The position numbers were made by a program, and so were the translations under genes. A stretch of 64,000 nt of DNA. It comes from Bin127 sp965203505. GTDB lineage: Bacteria; Chloroflexota; Dehalococcoidia; Lucifugimonadales; Lucifugimonadaceae. Positions 52,512 through 61,123 of the stretch are shown here, piece by piece (the first letter of the stretch is position 1; every line of letters starts with the position of its first letter). Where the stretch lies: NCBI GenBank assembly GCA_965203505.1, contig OZ241880.1, positions 310,001 to 374,000 of the forward strand, given 5' to 3'. The notes under the pieces are model-generated. The model ran no database searches and was not told the origin of the DNA. It saw only the letters and a program-made list of their open reading frames with translations.

Positions 52512-53807
52512 ATGAACTCCGCAGCCGACATCCTCAGTAGCGGACCCGCGCGAGATGCTTGGCTCTTCTACGTCGGCAGGTTCGTCAGAGACGGCGCCCG
52601 ATCCCTGATGGCGGTTCTAGCCGTCATCTACCTCGTTGAGATCGGCTTCAGCAACGCCCAAGTCGGCATCATATTCGGCTTCAGCCTCGCCGGAGGTTTC
52701 GTAGTCTCGGTAGCCGTCATGCTGCTCAGCCGCGCCGTTCCGACCAGAGTCTTATCAATCGCCAACATGCTGATGCTCGCTGCGGCAGGCGTCGTGTTGA
52801 TCATCTCCAACGAGTTCTGGTTCCTGATCCTCGGCGGATTTTTCGGCGCTTACGCCGCCAGCGGTGCCCACTGGGGCGGCATGATGCAACTCGAACAGAC
52901 CGGAATCGCCGCCGCAATCCAGCAGCAAAGACGCACCAGAGCCTACGCAAACCTCAGCATTGGATCCTCCGCCGGCCGCGCAGTCGGCGCACTCCTCGCA
53001 GGCCTCTCAACCCTCCTCATCGAAACACTAAAGTGGGAACCACTAGCCGCCTACCAAGCCGTCCTCTGGCTCTACGTAGCAATGAACCTGCTCGCCGCTC
53101 TGGTTTACACGCTACTCTCCAACGCCGTAAACCCACAACCCTCCCCCTCCCCTTGCTCTGCAGGGGGAGAGAGAACCTCCCCCTCCCCCCGCTCCGCGGG
53201 GGGAGAATCAAAGAGGGGGGCTCTGTTCGTCAACCCATTCAAAGCAAAAGCTCGACGCCCCATCCTTACCATGTCCTCTCTGTTCGCCTTCGACTCCTTC
53301 GCCGGCGGCATGGTCTTCGACTCGTTCCTCAGTTTCTGGCTATTCACCAAGTTCGACATGTCGGCAGCCGCCATCGGCGCGGTGCTAGTCGCAGGACAAG
53401 CCCTTAACATGGTGTCGCTCGTGATCGCGCCGTGGGTCGCGGAACGGATCGGACTGCTCAACACACTCGTCTTCACTCAAGTCTTCAGCAACATAATGCT
53501 CATATCGTTTGCGTTCGCGCCCTCGGCAATAATCGCTGTTACGCTCTTGATGCTCAGATCGCTCGCAGACGAAATGGACGTTCCGACGCGCCAGGCATAC
53601 ATGATGGCGATCATCGAACCATCCGAACACCCGATCATGGCCGGAACAGCCAACTTAGGACGCGGCCTCGGCCGCATCCCCAGCGCAACTGTAACTGGCT
53701 GGCTATGGGCTGGTTCCCTGACCGTCGTACCTTGGATCGCCGCCGGATCAATCAAACTCGCCTACGACCTCGCAATCTGGATTGCCTTCCGACGAGTGAA
53801 AGTCTGA
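52512..53807 (+). CDS. MFS transporter with repeat-derived insertion in the central loop
   Basis: A 431-residue major facilitator protein with twelve predicted helices. The segment 'VPTRVLSIANMLML' and the cytoplasmic loop between helices 6 and 7 fit the family. That loop carries residues about 210-237 ('PSPSPCSAGGERTSPSPRSA' onward), encoded by two GC-rich palindromes. The insertion lies in the one place an MFS protein best tolerates extra sequence. Substrate unknown. The next gene starts seven bases after the stop. Confidence 0.87.
   Translation: MNSAADILSSGPARDAWLFYVGRFVRDGARSLMAVLAVIYLVEIGFSNAQVGIIFGFSLAGGFVVSVAVMLLSRAVPTRVLSIANMLMLAAAGVVLIISNEFWFLILGGFFGAYAASGAHWGGMMQLEQTGIAAAIQQQRRTRAYANLSIGSSAGRAVGALLAGLSTLLIETLKWEPLAAYQAVLWLYVAMNLLAALVYTLLSNAVNPQPSPSPCSAGGERTSPSPRSAGGESKRGALFVNPFKAKARRPILTMSSLFAFDSFAGGMVFDSFLSFWLFTKFDMSAAAIGAVLVAGQALNMVSLVIAPWVAERIGLLNTLVFTQVFSNIMLISFAFAPSAIIAVTLLMLRSLADEMDVPTRQAYMMAIIEPSEHPIMAGTANLGRGLGRIPSATVTGWLWAGSLTVVPWIAAGSIKLAYDLAIWIAFRRVKV
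53141..53221 (+). repeat. Two palindromic units, type D, in frame in the MFS gene
   Basis: Two CTCCCCCTCCCC...GGGGGAGA hairpins in tandem, the second followed by ATCAAAGAGGGGGGC, parallel to the 'GGACAAAGGGGGC' end of type B. No stop in the used frame. Confidence 0.75.
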
Positions 53808-53813
53808 AATACG

Positions 53814-54614
53814 ATGACCAACATGCGAGTCGCTGCTCTATACCGACACCCAGTCAAGTCACTCCCCGCCGAACCCTGCGATTCATTGCAGATCACCGAC
53901 GACGGTCGAGTACTCGGCGACCGCGTCCTAGGTTTCCGCTTCGACGACGCCGGACCACCCGACGACGTCAAATGGCGTCAAAAGTCATGGTTCGCATCGC
54001 TCCAACACTCACCAGCGCTCGCCCAAATCCGATGCGGTTACGAACCGGCGTCACGGCAACTCTGGATCAAGCTACCGGAACTGGACCACCCGATCGAAGG
54101 CAGCATCGACGAACCGGGAGACCGCCTCCGCATCGAACACCACTTCAACCAGTGGTACCAATCCTTGGAAAACACCCCCGCCGCACTAGGGCGTCGCAGA
54201 TTACCTCTTCGTTTAGTCGGCAACGGCACCAACGGTCGGTTCCACGACACATCAGCCGGTCTGACCACCCTTCACTCCCGCGAAAGCCTCGCTGAATTAG
54301 CCAAAGCCGCCAGTATCGCCGAACTCTCGGAACTGCGTTTCCGATCCAACATCGCCATCGAAGGATGCTCTCCGTGGGACGAACTCGCTTGGATCGGTCA
54401 AACGATTCGTATCAGAGATATCGAGTTCCGAGTCCGCAAAACCGTCACACGCTGCCTAGCAACCCACGTCGATCCCGCAACAGCTGAACGCGACATCGAC
54501 ATCATAGGCACCCTGACCCGCATCATCGGCCAAGATCAACCCCAATTCGCCGTCTCAATCGCCGCTAAAAACGCAGGTACGGTCCGCGTCGGCGATGAAG
54601 TGACTGTTCGCTGA
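53814..54614 (+). CDS. MOSC-domain protein (YcbX-like)
   Basis: A 266-residue protein with an N-terminal MOSC_N domain ('VAALYRHPVKSLPAEPCDSL') and a C-terminal MOSC domain holding the conserved Cys in 'TVTRCLATHVDPATAERD', expected to bind molybdenum cofactor or sulfur. Related proteins reduce N-hydroxylated compounds with electron partners. It is seven bases after the MFS gene, so probably in one operon. Confidence 0.88.
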   Translation: MTNMRVAALYRHPVKSLPAEPCDSLQITDDGRVLGDRVLGFRFDDAGPPDDVKWRQKSWFASLQHSPALAQIRCGYEPASRQLWIKLPELDHPIEGSIDEPGDRLRIEHHFNQWYQSLENTPAALGRRRLPLRLVGNGTNGRFHDTSAGLTTLHSRESLAELAKAASIAELSELRFRSNIAIEGCSPWDELAWIGQTIRIRDIEFRVRKTVTRCLATHVDPATAERDIDIIGTLTRIIGQDQPQFAVSIAAKNAGTVRVGDEVTVR

Positions 54615-54621
54615 TTCCGAG

Positions 54622-55560
54622 TTAGCCCAATCGACCGTGGTCGAAATGCGTCCGAAGGTCCGGATTCGCAACAATATAGTCCTTCGTGTGCATCACGATG
54701 TTCTCTTGCAACTGGATCGACATCCCACCATCAACCGGCAAAACAACGCCCGTAATAAAAGATGCATCAGGCGAGCACAAGAAAGCGATCGCGTTGGCGA
54801 TATCCGCTGGAACGCCAGTACGCCGCACCGGATAGTGCCGTTCGAACAACCCGAACCCCGCATCATTCCCAAGCTCCGCCCACATCGCCTCGCCGCGCTC
54901 CGTCACGATATGCCCCGGCGCAATCGCATTCACCGTTATACCCAAAGGACCGAAATCCACCGCCATCTGACGCGTCAGACCGACCACCGCCGCCTTGCCA
55001 GCCTCGTAAACCAACGCCCGCGGTGCCTGCAACAGACCGTGCACCGACGAGATGTTGACTATGCGACCTACCTCCATCTTCGGCGCATCGCCATGCCGTC
55101 GTCCCGCACCCCTCCACTCAGGTATCTCAAACGAGTCAGGATGCCCCGAAGCCTCCATCGCCGGAACCCCATACTTCGCACCCAAGAACTGAGCGCCGAC
55201 CAATAGATCCATCCCCGATCGCCAAGCATCCGGTTCAACATCCACCGCCGAACCGTCACGTCCAACACTACCGCCATATGCGTTCTGGATCAAGATGTCG
55301 AGTCTCCCGTGCTCACCCACACAACGGTCCACCATCGCCTTCGCTACCTCTTCCTGAGCAACATCACCCACCATGTACGACGCCGTACCGCCAGCATCAT
55401 TTATCCGCTGAGCATTCCGCTCGGCAGCATCCTCGACGATGTCAACGATCAAAATGCTGGCACCGTCTTCTGCCAGCCGCCGCGCTGTTCCGCCTCCGAT
55501 ACCGAGCGCTCCGCCAGTGACGATTCCTGCGCGCCCAGCAAGTGGTTTGTGGTGTGACAT
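54622..55560 (-). CDS. Short-chain dehydrogenase/reductase
   Basis: A 312-residue SDR. The cofactor motif is TGGALGIG (15-22), then 'LIQNAYGG' (the NAG-like turn), the catalytic Ser in 'VNISSVHG', and Tyr-x3-Lys as 'YEAGK'. It is longer than the common 250 residues because of a linker around 'IPEWRGAGRRHGDAPK' and an extended C-terminus. It oxidises or reduces a small alcohol or ketone. Convergent with the MOSC gene. Confidence 0.9.
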   Translation of the reverse strand: MSHHKPLAGRAGIVTGGALGIGGGTARRLAEDGASILIVDIVEDAAERNAQRINDAGGTASYMVGDVAQEEVAKAMVDRCVGEHGRLDILIQNAYGGSVGRDGSAVDVEPDAWRSGMDLLVGAQFLGAKYGVPAMEASGHPDSFEIPEWRGAGRRHGDAPKMEVGRIVNISSVHGLLQAPRALVYEAGKAAVVGLTRQMAVDFGPLGITVNAIAPGHIVTERGEAMWAELGNDAGFGLFERHYPVRRTGVPADIANAIAFLCSPDASFITGVVLPVDGGMSIQLQENIVMHTKDYIVANPDLRTHFDHGRLG

Positions 55561-55627
55561 TTGTCTTCCGATTCCCCTGTCAGTGTCAAGTTGCTGGAAT
55601 TATCTTACATCCAACATCGCCTTACCC

Positions 55628-56272
55628 ATGCAGTATCGTTGTATACAGATGCCCCCATTCAGTGCCATCGCTTCGCCCTCAACCTTCATCCGCAGTACGA
55701 TCGCGCTGACGGCGATAGTCATCACACTCCTCGCGGGTATTTCAACTTCCGCACAACCGTTGACCCTCACCTCCGGCCCGTACGTGATCGTCGCCGATGA
55801 AAACGTAGGCAACTACCGTGTAATCGTCCACCAGTCACCGGAACGCGTCATCATCGGCACATTGACCTACGCCGTGCAAGTGCACAGCAGCCAAACGGGC
55901 GCCAACGTCCCCGACGCCATCATCAAGGTCTACGCCACACCCTCCGAACACGGCGCACGGCAAGTCGCACCTGCCCTCAACTCACCCGCCGATCGCGAAT
56001 ACTACGTAGGCCGACTCGAGATCGAAGAAAAAGGAGTATGGGCGATCGACGTCGTCGTTGAACATCCAGAATTCGGCAGCGAAACTCTAACGCTGGCCAC
56101 CGAAGTCTTCGAACGCTCCAGAGGCGGCGACAACCTCGTGCTCGGCACCATACTCTGGGTCTTCGTATCCATCGCTTTCGTCGTGATCGCCATCTACCTG
56201 ATCAGAAAATCAAAACGATCCCGCATCGAGCTCGAGCGTATGCGAAACCAATCAGAACAACCCGACGGGTAA
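55628..56272 (+). CDS. Exported protein with C-terminal membrane anchor
   Basis: A 214-residue protein from ATG 55628 (ATG 55649 is equally possible). A signal ('TIALTAIVITLLAGISTSAQ') is followed by a beta-sandwich domain similar to YtkA/FixH-like modules ('GNYRVIVHQSPERVIIGTLT'), then a transmembrane helix ('ILWVFVSIAFVVIAIYLI') and a basic cytoplasmic tail. The start region overlaps the divergent SDR promoter region. Function unknown. Confidence 0.7.
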   Translation: MQYRCIQMPPFSAIASPSTFIRSTIALTAIVITLLAGISTSAQPLTLTSGPYVIVADENVGNYRVIVHQSPERVIIGTLTYAVQVHSSQTGANVPDAIIKVYATPSEHGARQVAPALNSPADREYYVGRLEIEEKGVWAIDVVVEHPEFGSETLTLATEVFERSRGGDNLVLGTILWVFVSIAFVVIAIYLIRKSKRSRIELERMRNQSEQPDG

Positions 56273-56289
56273 TCCTAAGGAATCTACTG

Positions 56290-57492
56290 ATGTCTCGAAT
56301 CAACAACGTAAGGATCAGACACGTCTTCGGAACTATTGAAACCGAAGGCGAATTCTGGGAAGAGCGTCTCGTCATGCCGCTCGACGTCTACGAAGAGTTC
56401 CGAGAATCCAAGCAACGCTTCAACGTTGTCACCGAACAGTCGGGCATCAGCCACATGGAGCACGACGCTTACTTCATCCAGATCGAGACCGATGATGGAG
56501 CGATTGGTATCGGTGGACCGGTCGAAGAGACCGTCGCATTCCTCGTCGACAAGCAACTTACCCCGCTACTGTTGAACCGCGATCCCATGGCGCACGAGTT
56601 CCTTTGGGACATCATGCACCGCTCCCAAGTCCATGGTCGACACGGTCAAGCGATGATGGCAATCTCCGTGGTGGACTGTGCCCTGTGGGATCTCAAAGGC
56701 AGAGTCCTCAACGTGCCGGTCTACACGCTGCTAGGCGGTCCAACGCGCGACAAAGTCCCGGCTTATGCTTCGATGCTCGGTTTCAACGTCACCGACATGG
56801 GGTTGGTACGAGAACGCGCGGCATGGGCGAAGTCGCTCGGCTACACCGCGCAGAAGTGGTTCTTCCGATACGGGCCGATGTCTGGTCACGAGGGATTGAA
56901 AGCCAACATAGCGATGGTTGCAACCCTGCGCGACGAACTCGGAGAGGGTTACGACATCATGCTCGACTGCTGGCAGGCGATGGACGTCAACTACGTGGTG
57001 AAACTCGCCGGTGCCATCGAAGACTGTGCACCGCGATGGTTAGAAGAGGTCGCGATGCCAGACCGCATCGACTCCTACCGCAAAACCCGCGACAAGACCA
57101 ACATCCCGATATCAGGAGCCGAGCACGAATATACGCGTTGGGGCTTCAAACGTTTCATCGATGCCGAGGCTTTGGACATCCTACAACCCGACATCTACTG
57201 GGCAGGCGGCATCTCAGAGACCCTGAAGATCATGGCGCTGGCGACGGCGGCGGACCTCATCACCATCCCGCACGGCCACTCCTCACCCGCCGGCATACAC
57301 GTCTCCGTCACCCAATCGCCGATTCACACCCCGTACCAAGAGTTCCTCATCAAGTGGAACACCGTCCACCAGCACTTCTTGGCAGAGCCCGTTAATCCAA
57401 TCAATGGAATGATCGAGTTACCAACCACGCCGGGTGTCGGCATGGACCTTGATGAGGGGAAGATTGAGCGGGAAATGGAGCCTAATTGGTAG
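56290..57492 (+). CDS. Enolase-superfamily dehydratase (mandelate racemase subgroup)
   Basis: A 400-residue enzyme resembling L-rhamnonate dehydratase. Metal ligands are Asp in 'IMLDCWQ', Glu in 'RWLEEVAMPD' and Glu in 'SGAEHEYTRWGF'. The basic side includes 'TAQKWFFRYG' and the His of 'TIPHGHSSPAGIH', which would take the proton alpha to a carboxylate. It dehydrates an acid sugar such as an aldonate. It starts 17 bases after the preceding gene. A truncated enolase-like fragment at 51182 may be a relative. Confidence 0.9.
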   Translation: MSRINNVRIRHVFGTIETEGEFWEERLVMPLDVYEEFRESKQRFNVVTEQSGISHMEHDAYFIQIETDDGAIGIGGPVEETVAFLVDKQLTPLLLNRDPMAHEFLWDIMHRSQVHGRHGQAMMAISVVDCALWDLKGRVLNVPVYTLLGGPTRDKVPAYASMLGFNVTDMGLVRERAAWAKSLGYTAQKWFFRYGPMSGHEGLKANIAMVATLRDELGEGYDIMLDCWQAMDVNYVVKLAGAIEDCAPRWLEEVAMPDRIDSYRKTRDKTNIPISGAEHEYTRWGFKRFIDAEALDILQPDIYWAGGISETLKIMALATAADLITIPHGHSSPAGIHVSVTQSPIHTPYQEFLIKWNTVHQHFLAEPVNPINGMIELPTTPGVGMDLDEGKIEREMEPNW

Positions 57493-57526
57493 GCTGGGAT
57501 AAACATCTCGGTTTAAGCGTGAAAAT

Positions 57527-57555
57527 TTGACACCTGTCACGTTGCAGGTTACATT
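57527..57555 (+). promoter_or_regulatory. higBA promoter with inverted-repeat operator
   Basis: TTGACA, 17 bases, TACATT. The spacer holds the inverted repeat ACCTG-N8-CAGGT (57532-57549), a likely HigA operator. The expected start of transcription falls at or within a few bases of the higB ATG (57563), so the message may be leaderless. Confidence 0.55.
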
Positions 57556-57562
57556 TTGAGAA

Positions 57563-57832
57563 ATGATTGTCAGTTTTCGGCATCGAGGGCTTGAGCGACT
57601 GCATAGCCGGAGAGACCGACGACGGATCAACCCGAACTTGGTTGCAAAAACCGAACGTATTCTTGCCCGGCTCGACGATGCAGTTCATCCACGGCAGATG
57701 AATGTCCCGGGATATCGATTGAGAGGCAGTTTCGGAGACACATGGGCAGTCACTGTTTCGGCCAACTGGCGCATCACATTCCGGTTCGAAGGTTCAGATG
57801 CACATGATGTCGATTTGGTTGACTACCACTGA
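57563..57832 (+). CDS. higB: HigB-type toxin (second module)
   Basis: An 89-residue RelE-superfamily toxin of the HigB/'killer' group. The C-terminus 'SANWRITFRFEGSDAHDVDLVDYH' (in two parts: SANWRITFRFEG, DVDLVDYH) and 'VPGYRLRGSFGDTWAVTV' match the family closely. It is a different subfamily from the HigB at 11616. It should cleave mRNA at the ribosome. The stop overlaps the ribosome-binding site of higA. Confidence 0.9.
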   Translation: MIVSFRHRGLERLHSRRDRRRINPNLVAKTERILARLDDAVHPRQMNVPGYRLRGSFGDTWAVTVSANWRITFRFEGSDAHDVDLVDYH

Positions 57833-57845
57833 GGAGATCTCAACA

Positions 57846-58163
57846 ATGCCAATGAAGAACCCACCGCACCCTGGTGAATCTGTCCGTTACGATTGCTTGG
57901 AACCTTTGGGGTTGAGCGTGACAGCAGCCGCTAAGGCCCTCGGTGTAAGCCGTAAACAACTCTCAGACCTGGTAAATTGCAAAGCCGGCATCTCGCCCGA
58001 GATGGCTATCCGACTAGACAAGGTCTTCGGCGGAGATGCACGAACATGGTATCGAATGCAGGCATCCTACGACATCGCGCAGGCATTGAATCGCGCTGAC
58101 GAGATTCAGTTGAAGCGGTTGTGGCCAATTGAGTCCGAAAATGAGGACCAAGTAGCGGCTTGA
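57846..58163 (+). CDS. higA: HigA antitoxin (second module)
   Basis: A 105-residue HigA: 'PPHPGESVRYDCLEPLGLSV' is the family start, followed by an XRE helix-turn-helix ('AAKALGVSRKQLSDLVNCKA') and 'ARTWYRMQASYDIAQA'. The start is ATG 57846, preceded by GAGGAG that overlaps the toxin stop. It represses the promoter at 57527 and neutralises the toxin. Confidence 0.92.
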   Translation: MPMKNPPHPGESVRYDCLEPLGLSVTAAAKALGVSRKQLSDLVNCKAGISPEMAIRLDKVFGGDARTWYRMQASYDIAQALNRADEIQLKRLWPIESENEDQVAA

Positions 58164-58199
58164 CGGCAAGCGCTTCGTAACTGAAAGTCTAGCCAAGCG

Positions 58200-59462
58200 T
58201 CAGCCGACAAACTTCTCGATCACTAAACAGGCGTTCTGCCCTCCGAAGCCGAAACTGTTGGACAGCGTGACGTTTACCTCGGTCTCGCGCGCTTCGTTCG
58301 GGATGTAATCCAAATCGCAATCCGGGTCGGGCGTTACCAGATTGATCGTGGGATGCAACACCTGGTCTTGAATGCTGCCGATGCAAGCCATCGCCTCCAT
58401 CGAACCCGATGCGCCTAGCGAGTGGCCAATCATCGATTTCGTGCTGCTGACCGGCACGTTATACGCGTGGTCGCCGAAGGCGCGCTTGATCGCAAGCGTC
58501 TCCGATTTGTCGTTTAGAGGCGTCGACGTGCCATGAGCGTTGATGTAGTCGATATCTTCGATGTTCCGTCCGGCATCTTCAAGCGCCAGTTTGATTGCCA
58601 AAGCCGCACCCTTGCCTTCGTCGTGAGGCTGGACTAGGTGGAATGCATCGGAAGATACGCCCCAACCAGTCACCTCAGCGTAGATTTCGGCACCGCGCGC
58701 CTGCGCGTGTTCCAAGCTCTCCATCACAAACATCGCCGCACCTTCTGCAGGCACGAAGCCGTCGCGGTCAGCATCGAATGGCCTCGATGCTTCCTCGGGA
58801 GGGCAGTCCCGTGTCGAAAGCGCGTGAATGGTCGAGAATCCCCCCATACCAAGTTCGCAAATCCCAGCTTCGGCGCCGCCGGTCAGGATCACGTCAGCCG
58901 CGCCCCGGCGTATCACCTCCGCCGCCTCACCGATTGCTTGCGTACTAGCCGCACAAGCCGTCACGCACGTGTTCGTATAACCCAGAAGCCCAAACACTCG
59001 GCTCACGTTGGCCGAACACATGTTTACAAGCATCACCGGTATGTAGAACGGACTGATTCTAAGGGCGCCCCGTCTGTTCATGACAACAGATTGCTGATCG
59101 GTCTCAGGTAACCCGCCCGCACCGCAACCGATCAGCACGCCGACTCGTTCGCGATCTTCCTCGTCGAGATCGAGTCCAGAATCTTTGATCGCTTGGTCCG
59201 AAGCGTGGACGGCGAACTGTGAAAACCGGCCCATCCGTCGGGCTTCACGTCGGTGGATGATGCCGCCTTCGGATGGGTTGAAGTCTTGGACTTCGCCTGA
59301 GACTTTGCACGGGAAGGGCGTCGGGTCGATGATCGACATGCGACGAGTTCCGGGAACACCATTTTTGAGGTTGTTCCAGAACTCTTCGGGCGATTTCCCC
59401 AAGCACGTCATTGCGCCCATGCCAGTGATTACTGCTCTACGATCGTCGGGATATCTACTCAT
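58200..59462 (-). CDS. fabF: 3-oxoacyl-ACP synthase II
   Basis: A 420-residue condensing enzyme of fatty-acid elongation. The catalytic Cys is C170 ('TACAASTQ'), with His in 'YINAHGTSTPLND' and in 'KSMIGHSLGASGSMEA', giving the C-H-H triad. The length is normal and all motifs are present. It is followed at a short distance by folC upstream on the same strand. It may also serve a polyketide route, but no other fab or PKS genes lie nearby. Confidence 0.94.
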   Translation of the reverse strand: MSRYPDDRRAVITGMGAMTCLGKSPEEFWNNLKNGVPGTRRMSIIDPTPFPCKVSGEVQDFNPSEGGIIHRREARRMGRFSQFAVHASDQAIKDSGLDLDEEDRERVGVLIGCGAGGLPETDQQSVVMNRRGALRISPFYIPVMLVNMCSANVSRVFGLLGYTNTCVTACAASTQAIGEAAEVIRRGAADVILTGGAEAGICELGMGGFSTIHALSTRDCPPEEASRPFDADRDGFVPAEGAAMFVMESLEHAQARGAEIYAEVTGWGVSSDAFHLVQPHDEGKGAALAIKLALEDAGRNIEDIDYINAHGTSTPLNDKSETLAIKRAFGDHAYNVPVSSTKSMIGHSLGASGSMEAMACIGSIQDQVLHPTINLVTPDPDCDLDYIPNEARETEVNVTLSNSFGFGGQNACLVIEKFVG

Positions 59463-59515
59463 CTGTTCGTCGCGTCGATAATCAAATCGGTTGGGATTTC
59501 AATCGGAGGTTTCGT

Positions 59516-61027
59516 CTATGCGATTCTATCGCTAGTCAAACCGGATTCATCGTATGGCTGCATGTACGGCTGAATGAGATCGTTGTACAGTTCCGGTTCG
59601 ATGTCCAGTAGATACTCGCGTGCTTCAGCAGCAATAAACAGCGATCCAGTCACGATGATCAACCCGATTTCTGGATGGGTGTCCGCGATCCTGTACGCCT
59701 CACTCAAGGCGGCGTCAACGCTCTGACTTTGCGAAAACTCAATACCTTGTTGGGACCCAGCCTTTGCAACACGCGACGCAGGAACCGATTTTGGATGCCT
59801 CGACTGCGTTGCGATCGTGCGAACTGCATTGGATCCGAGTTCGCGAGTCATCAACTCGTGGTCATGGCCCTCAGTGGCTCCAACTATCAAGATGTAAGGT
59901 GTGGAGTTTAATTCCCGAACCGTGCGACTGAGTGCTCGCAACGAAGCACCATTGTGGGCCCCATCGAGGACGATAAGCGGCCACGAAGGCAAGTCGACGA
60001 TCTCAGCGCGGCAAGGCCATTCAGTATCGGATAGACCGCGAATCGCAGCGTTGACGTCGAAGGCGTGACCGCGGCGGTAGAGCACGTTCAATGCAGTCGC
60101 CGCCGTTCTAGCATTGTCGATCTGGTGCGCACCGAGTAACTTGATGCGAATCTTGACGTCGACCAGGCCGGGGTCCGGTAACGGGTCCAAAGCTAACGCG
60201 GGTTTAGCGACGACAGCATTGCCGTTTTGAAACTGAGGCGGTTTCCAGCGCTTCATCACGAGTCGCTGACGCAGACCCTTGTCCAACTCGGTGCTGATGT
60301 CAGACACTGCGGATGTGGCACAGGCGCTGATCGTCTCAGAGTTTACCTCCGACGCGCGTTCTCGCATAACCCGCCAAGTGACAGGATGGTTTTTCGCCAC
60401 AACGGTCGGGACTCCGGGTTTAATGATCCCTGCCTTTTCCCTCGCGATCTGTGAGATCTTATCGCCGAGAATTTTCACGTGATCGCGACTTATTGAAGTG
60501 ATAACGGCGACTTCCGGATCGACGACGTTCGTCGCGTCTAGTCGTCCACCCAATCCGGTTTCGATCACCGCGATGTCGGCGTGGTCGCGGAAGTGGACAA
60601 ACGCCATGGCGGTAAGCATCTCGAATACGCTGACGACGCCCAAATCTCCAGCCTGCTCAATCGCTTCTGCGAGTGGCCAGATCTGATCTATCAAGTCCGC
60701 AAAATCCGAACGCGAGATGTTTTCGCCGTTTAGCTTGATCCGCTCGGTGAAGGTATGGAGATGCGGTGAGGTGTACAACCCGGTATTGAACCCAGCAGCT
60801 TTCAACCCCGACGCGATCATGGCGCAGGTGCTGCCTTTGCCCTTCGAACCTGCTACGTGCACGACAGGAGTAGCTAAGTGTGGATCGCCCAGCATCTCCA
60901 TCAGTCGTTCAACGCGCCGAAGATGCCAATCAGGAGGCTGATTAGCGCGTGATTTACGTTCAAAGTCAGCGAGCGAAAGAAGCCGATTGACAGCGTTCTT
61001 GTATCGTTTCCGCTCACCATTCATCAT
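59516..61027 (-). CDS. folC: Folylpolyglutamate/dihydrofolate synthase
   Basis: A 503-residue Mur-ligase-type enzyme adding glutamate to folates. The ATP-binding P-loop is 'HVAGSKGKGSTCAM' (57-70). Also conserved are 'GLYTSPHLHTFTERI', 'IETGLGGRLDATN' and 'VLDGAHNGASLRAL'. It carries extra residues between 'PTVVAKNH' and the second domain. It is 53 bases upstream of fabF on the same strand. Confidence 0.94.
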   Translation of the reverse strand: MMNGERKRYKNAVNRLLSLADFERKSRANQPPDWHLRRVERLMEMLGDPHLATPVVHVAGSKGKGSTCAMIASGLKAAGFNTGLYTSPHLHTFTERIKLNGENISRSDFADLIDQIWPLAEAIEQAGDLGVVSVFEMLTAMAFVHFRDHADIAVIETGLGGRLDATNVVDPEVAVITSISRDHVKILGDKISQIAREKAGIIKPGVPTVVAKNHPVTWRVMRERASEVNSETISACATSAVSDISTELDKGLRQRLVMKRWKPPQFQNGNAVVAKPALALDPLPDPGLVDVKIRIKLLGAHQIDNARTAATALNVLYRRGHAFDVNAAIRGLSDTEWPCRAEIVDLPSWPLIVLDGAHNGASLRALSRTVRELNSTPYILIVGATEGHDHELMTRELGSNAVRTIATQSRHPKSVPASRVAKAGSQQGIEFSQSQSVDAALSEAYRIADTHPEIGLIIVTGSLFIAAEAREYLLDIEPELYNDLIQPYMQPYDESGLTSDRIA

Positions 61028-61123
61028 GCAGTAAGGGTAACGTTTTCATCCCTTACCGAGATTGATACGATTGATTCAGATCACAACGATACCCGAATCG
61101 AATCAACCCATGAAATTCCAAAT

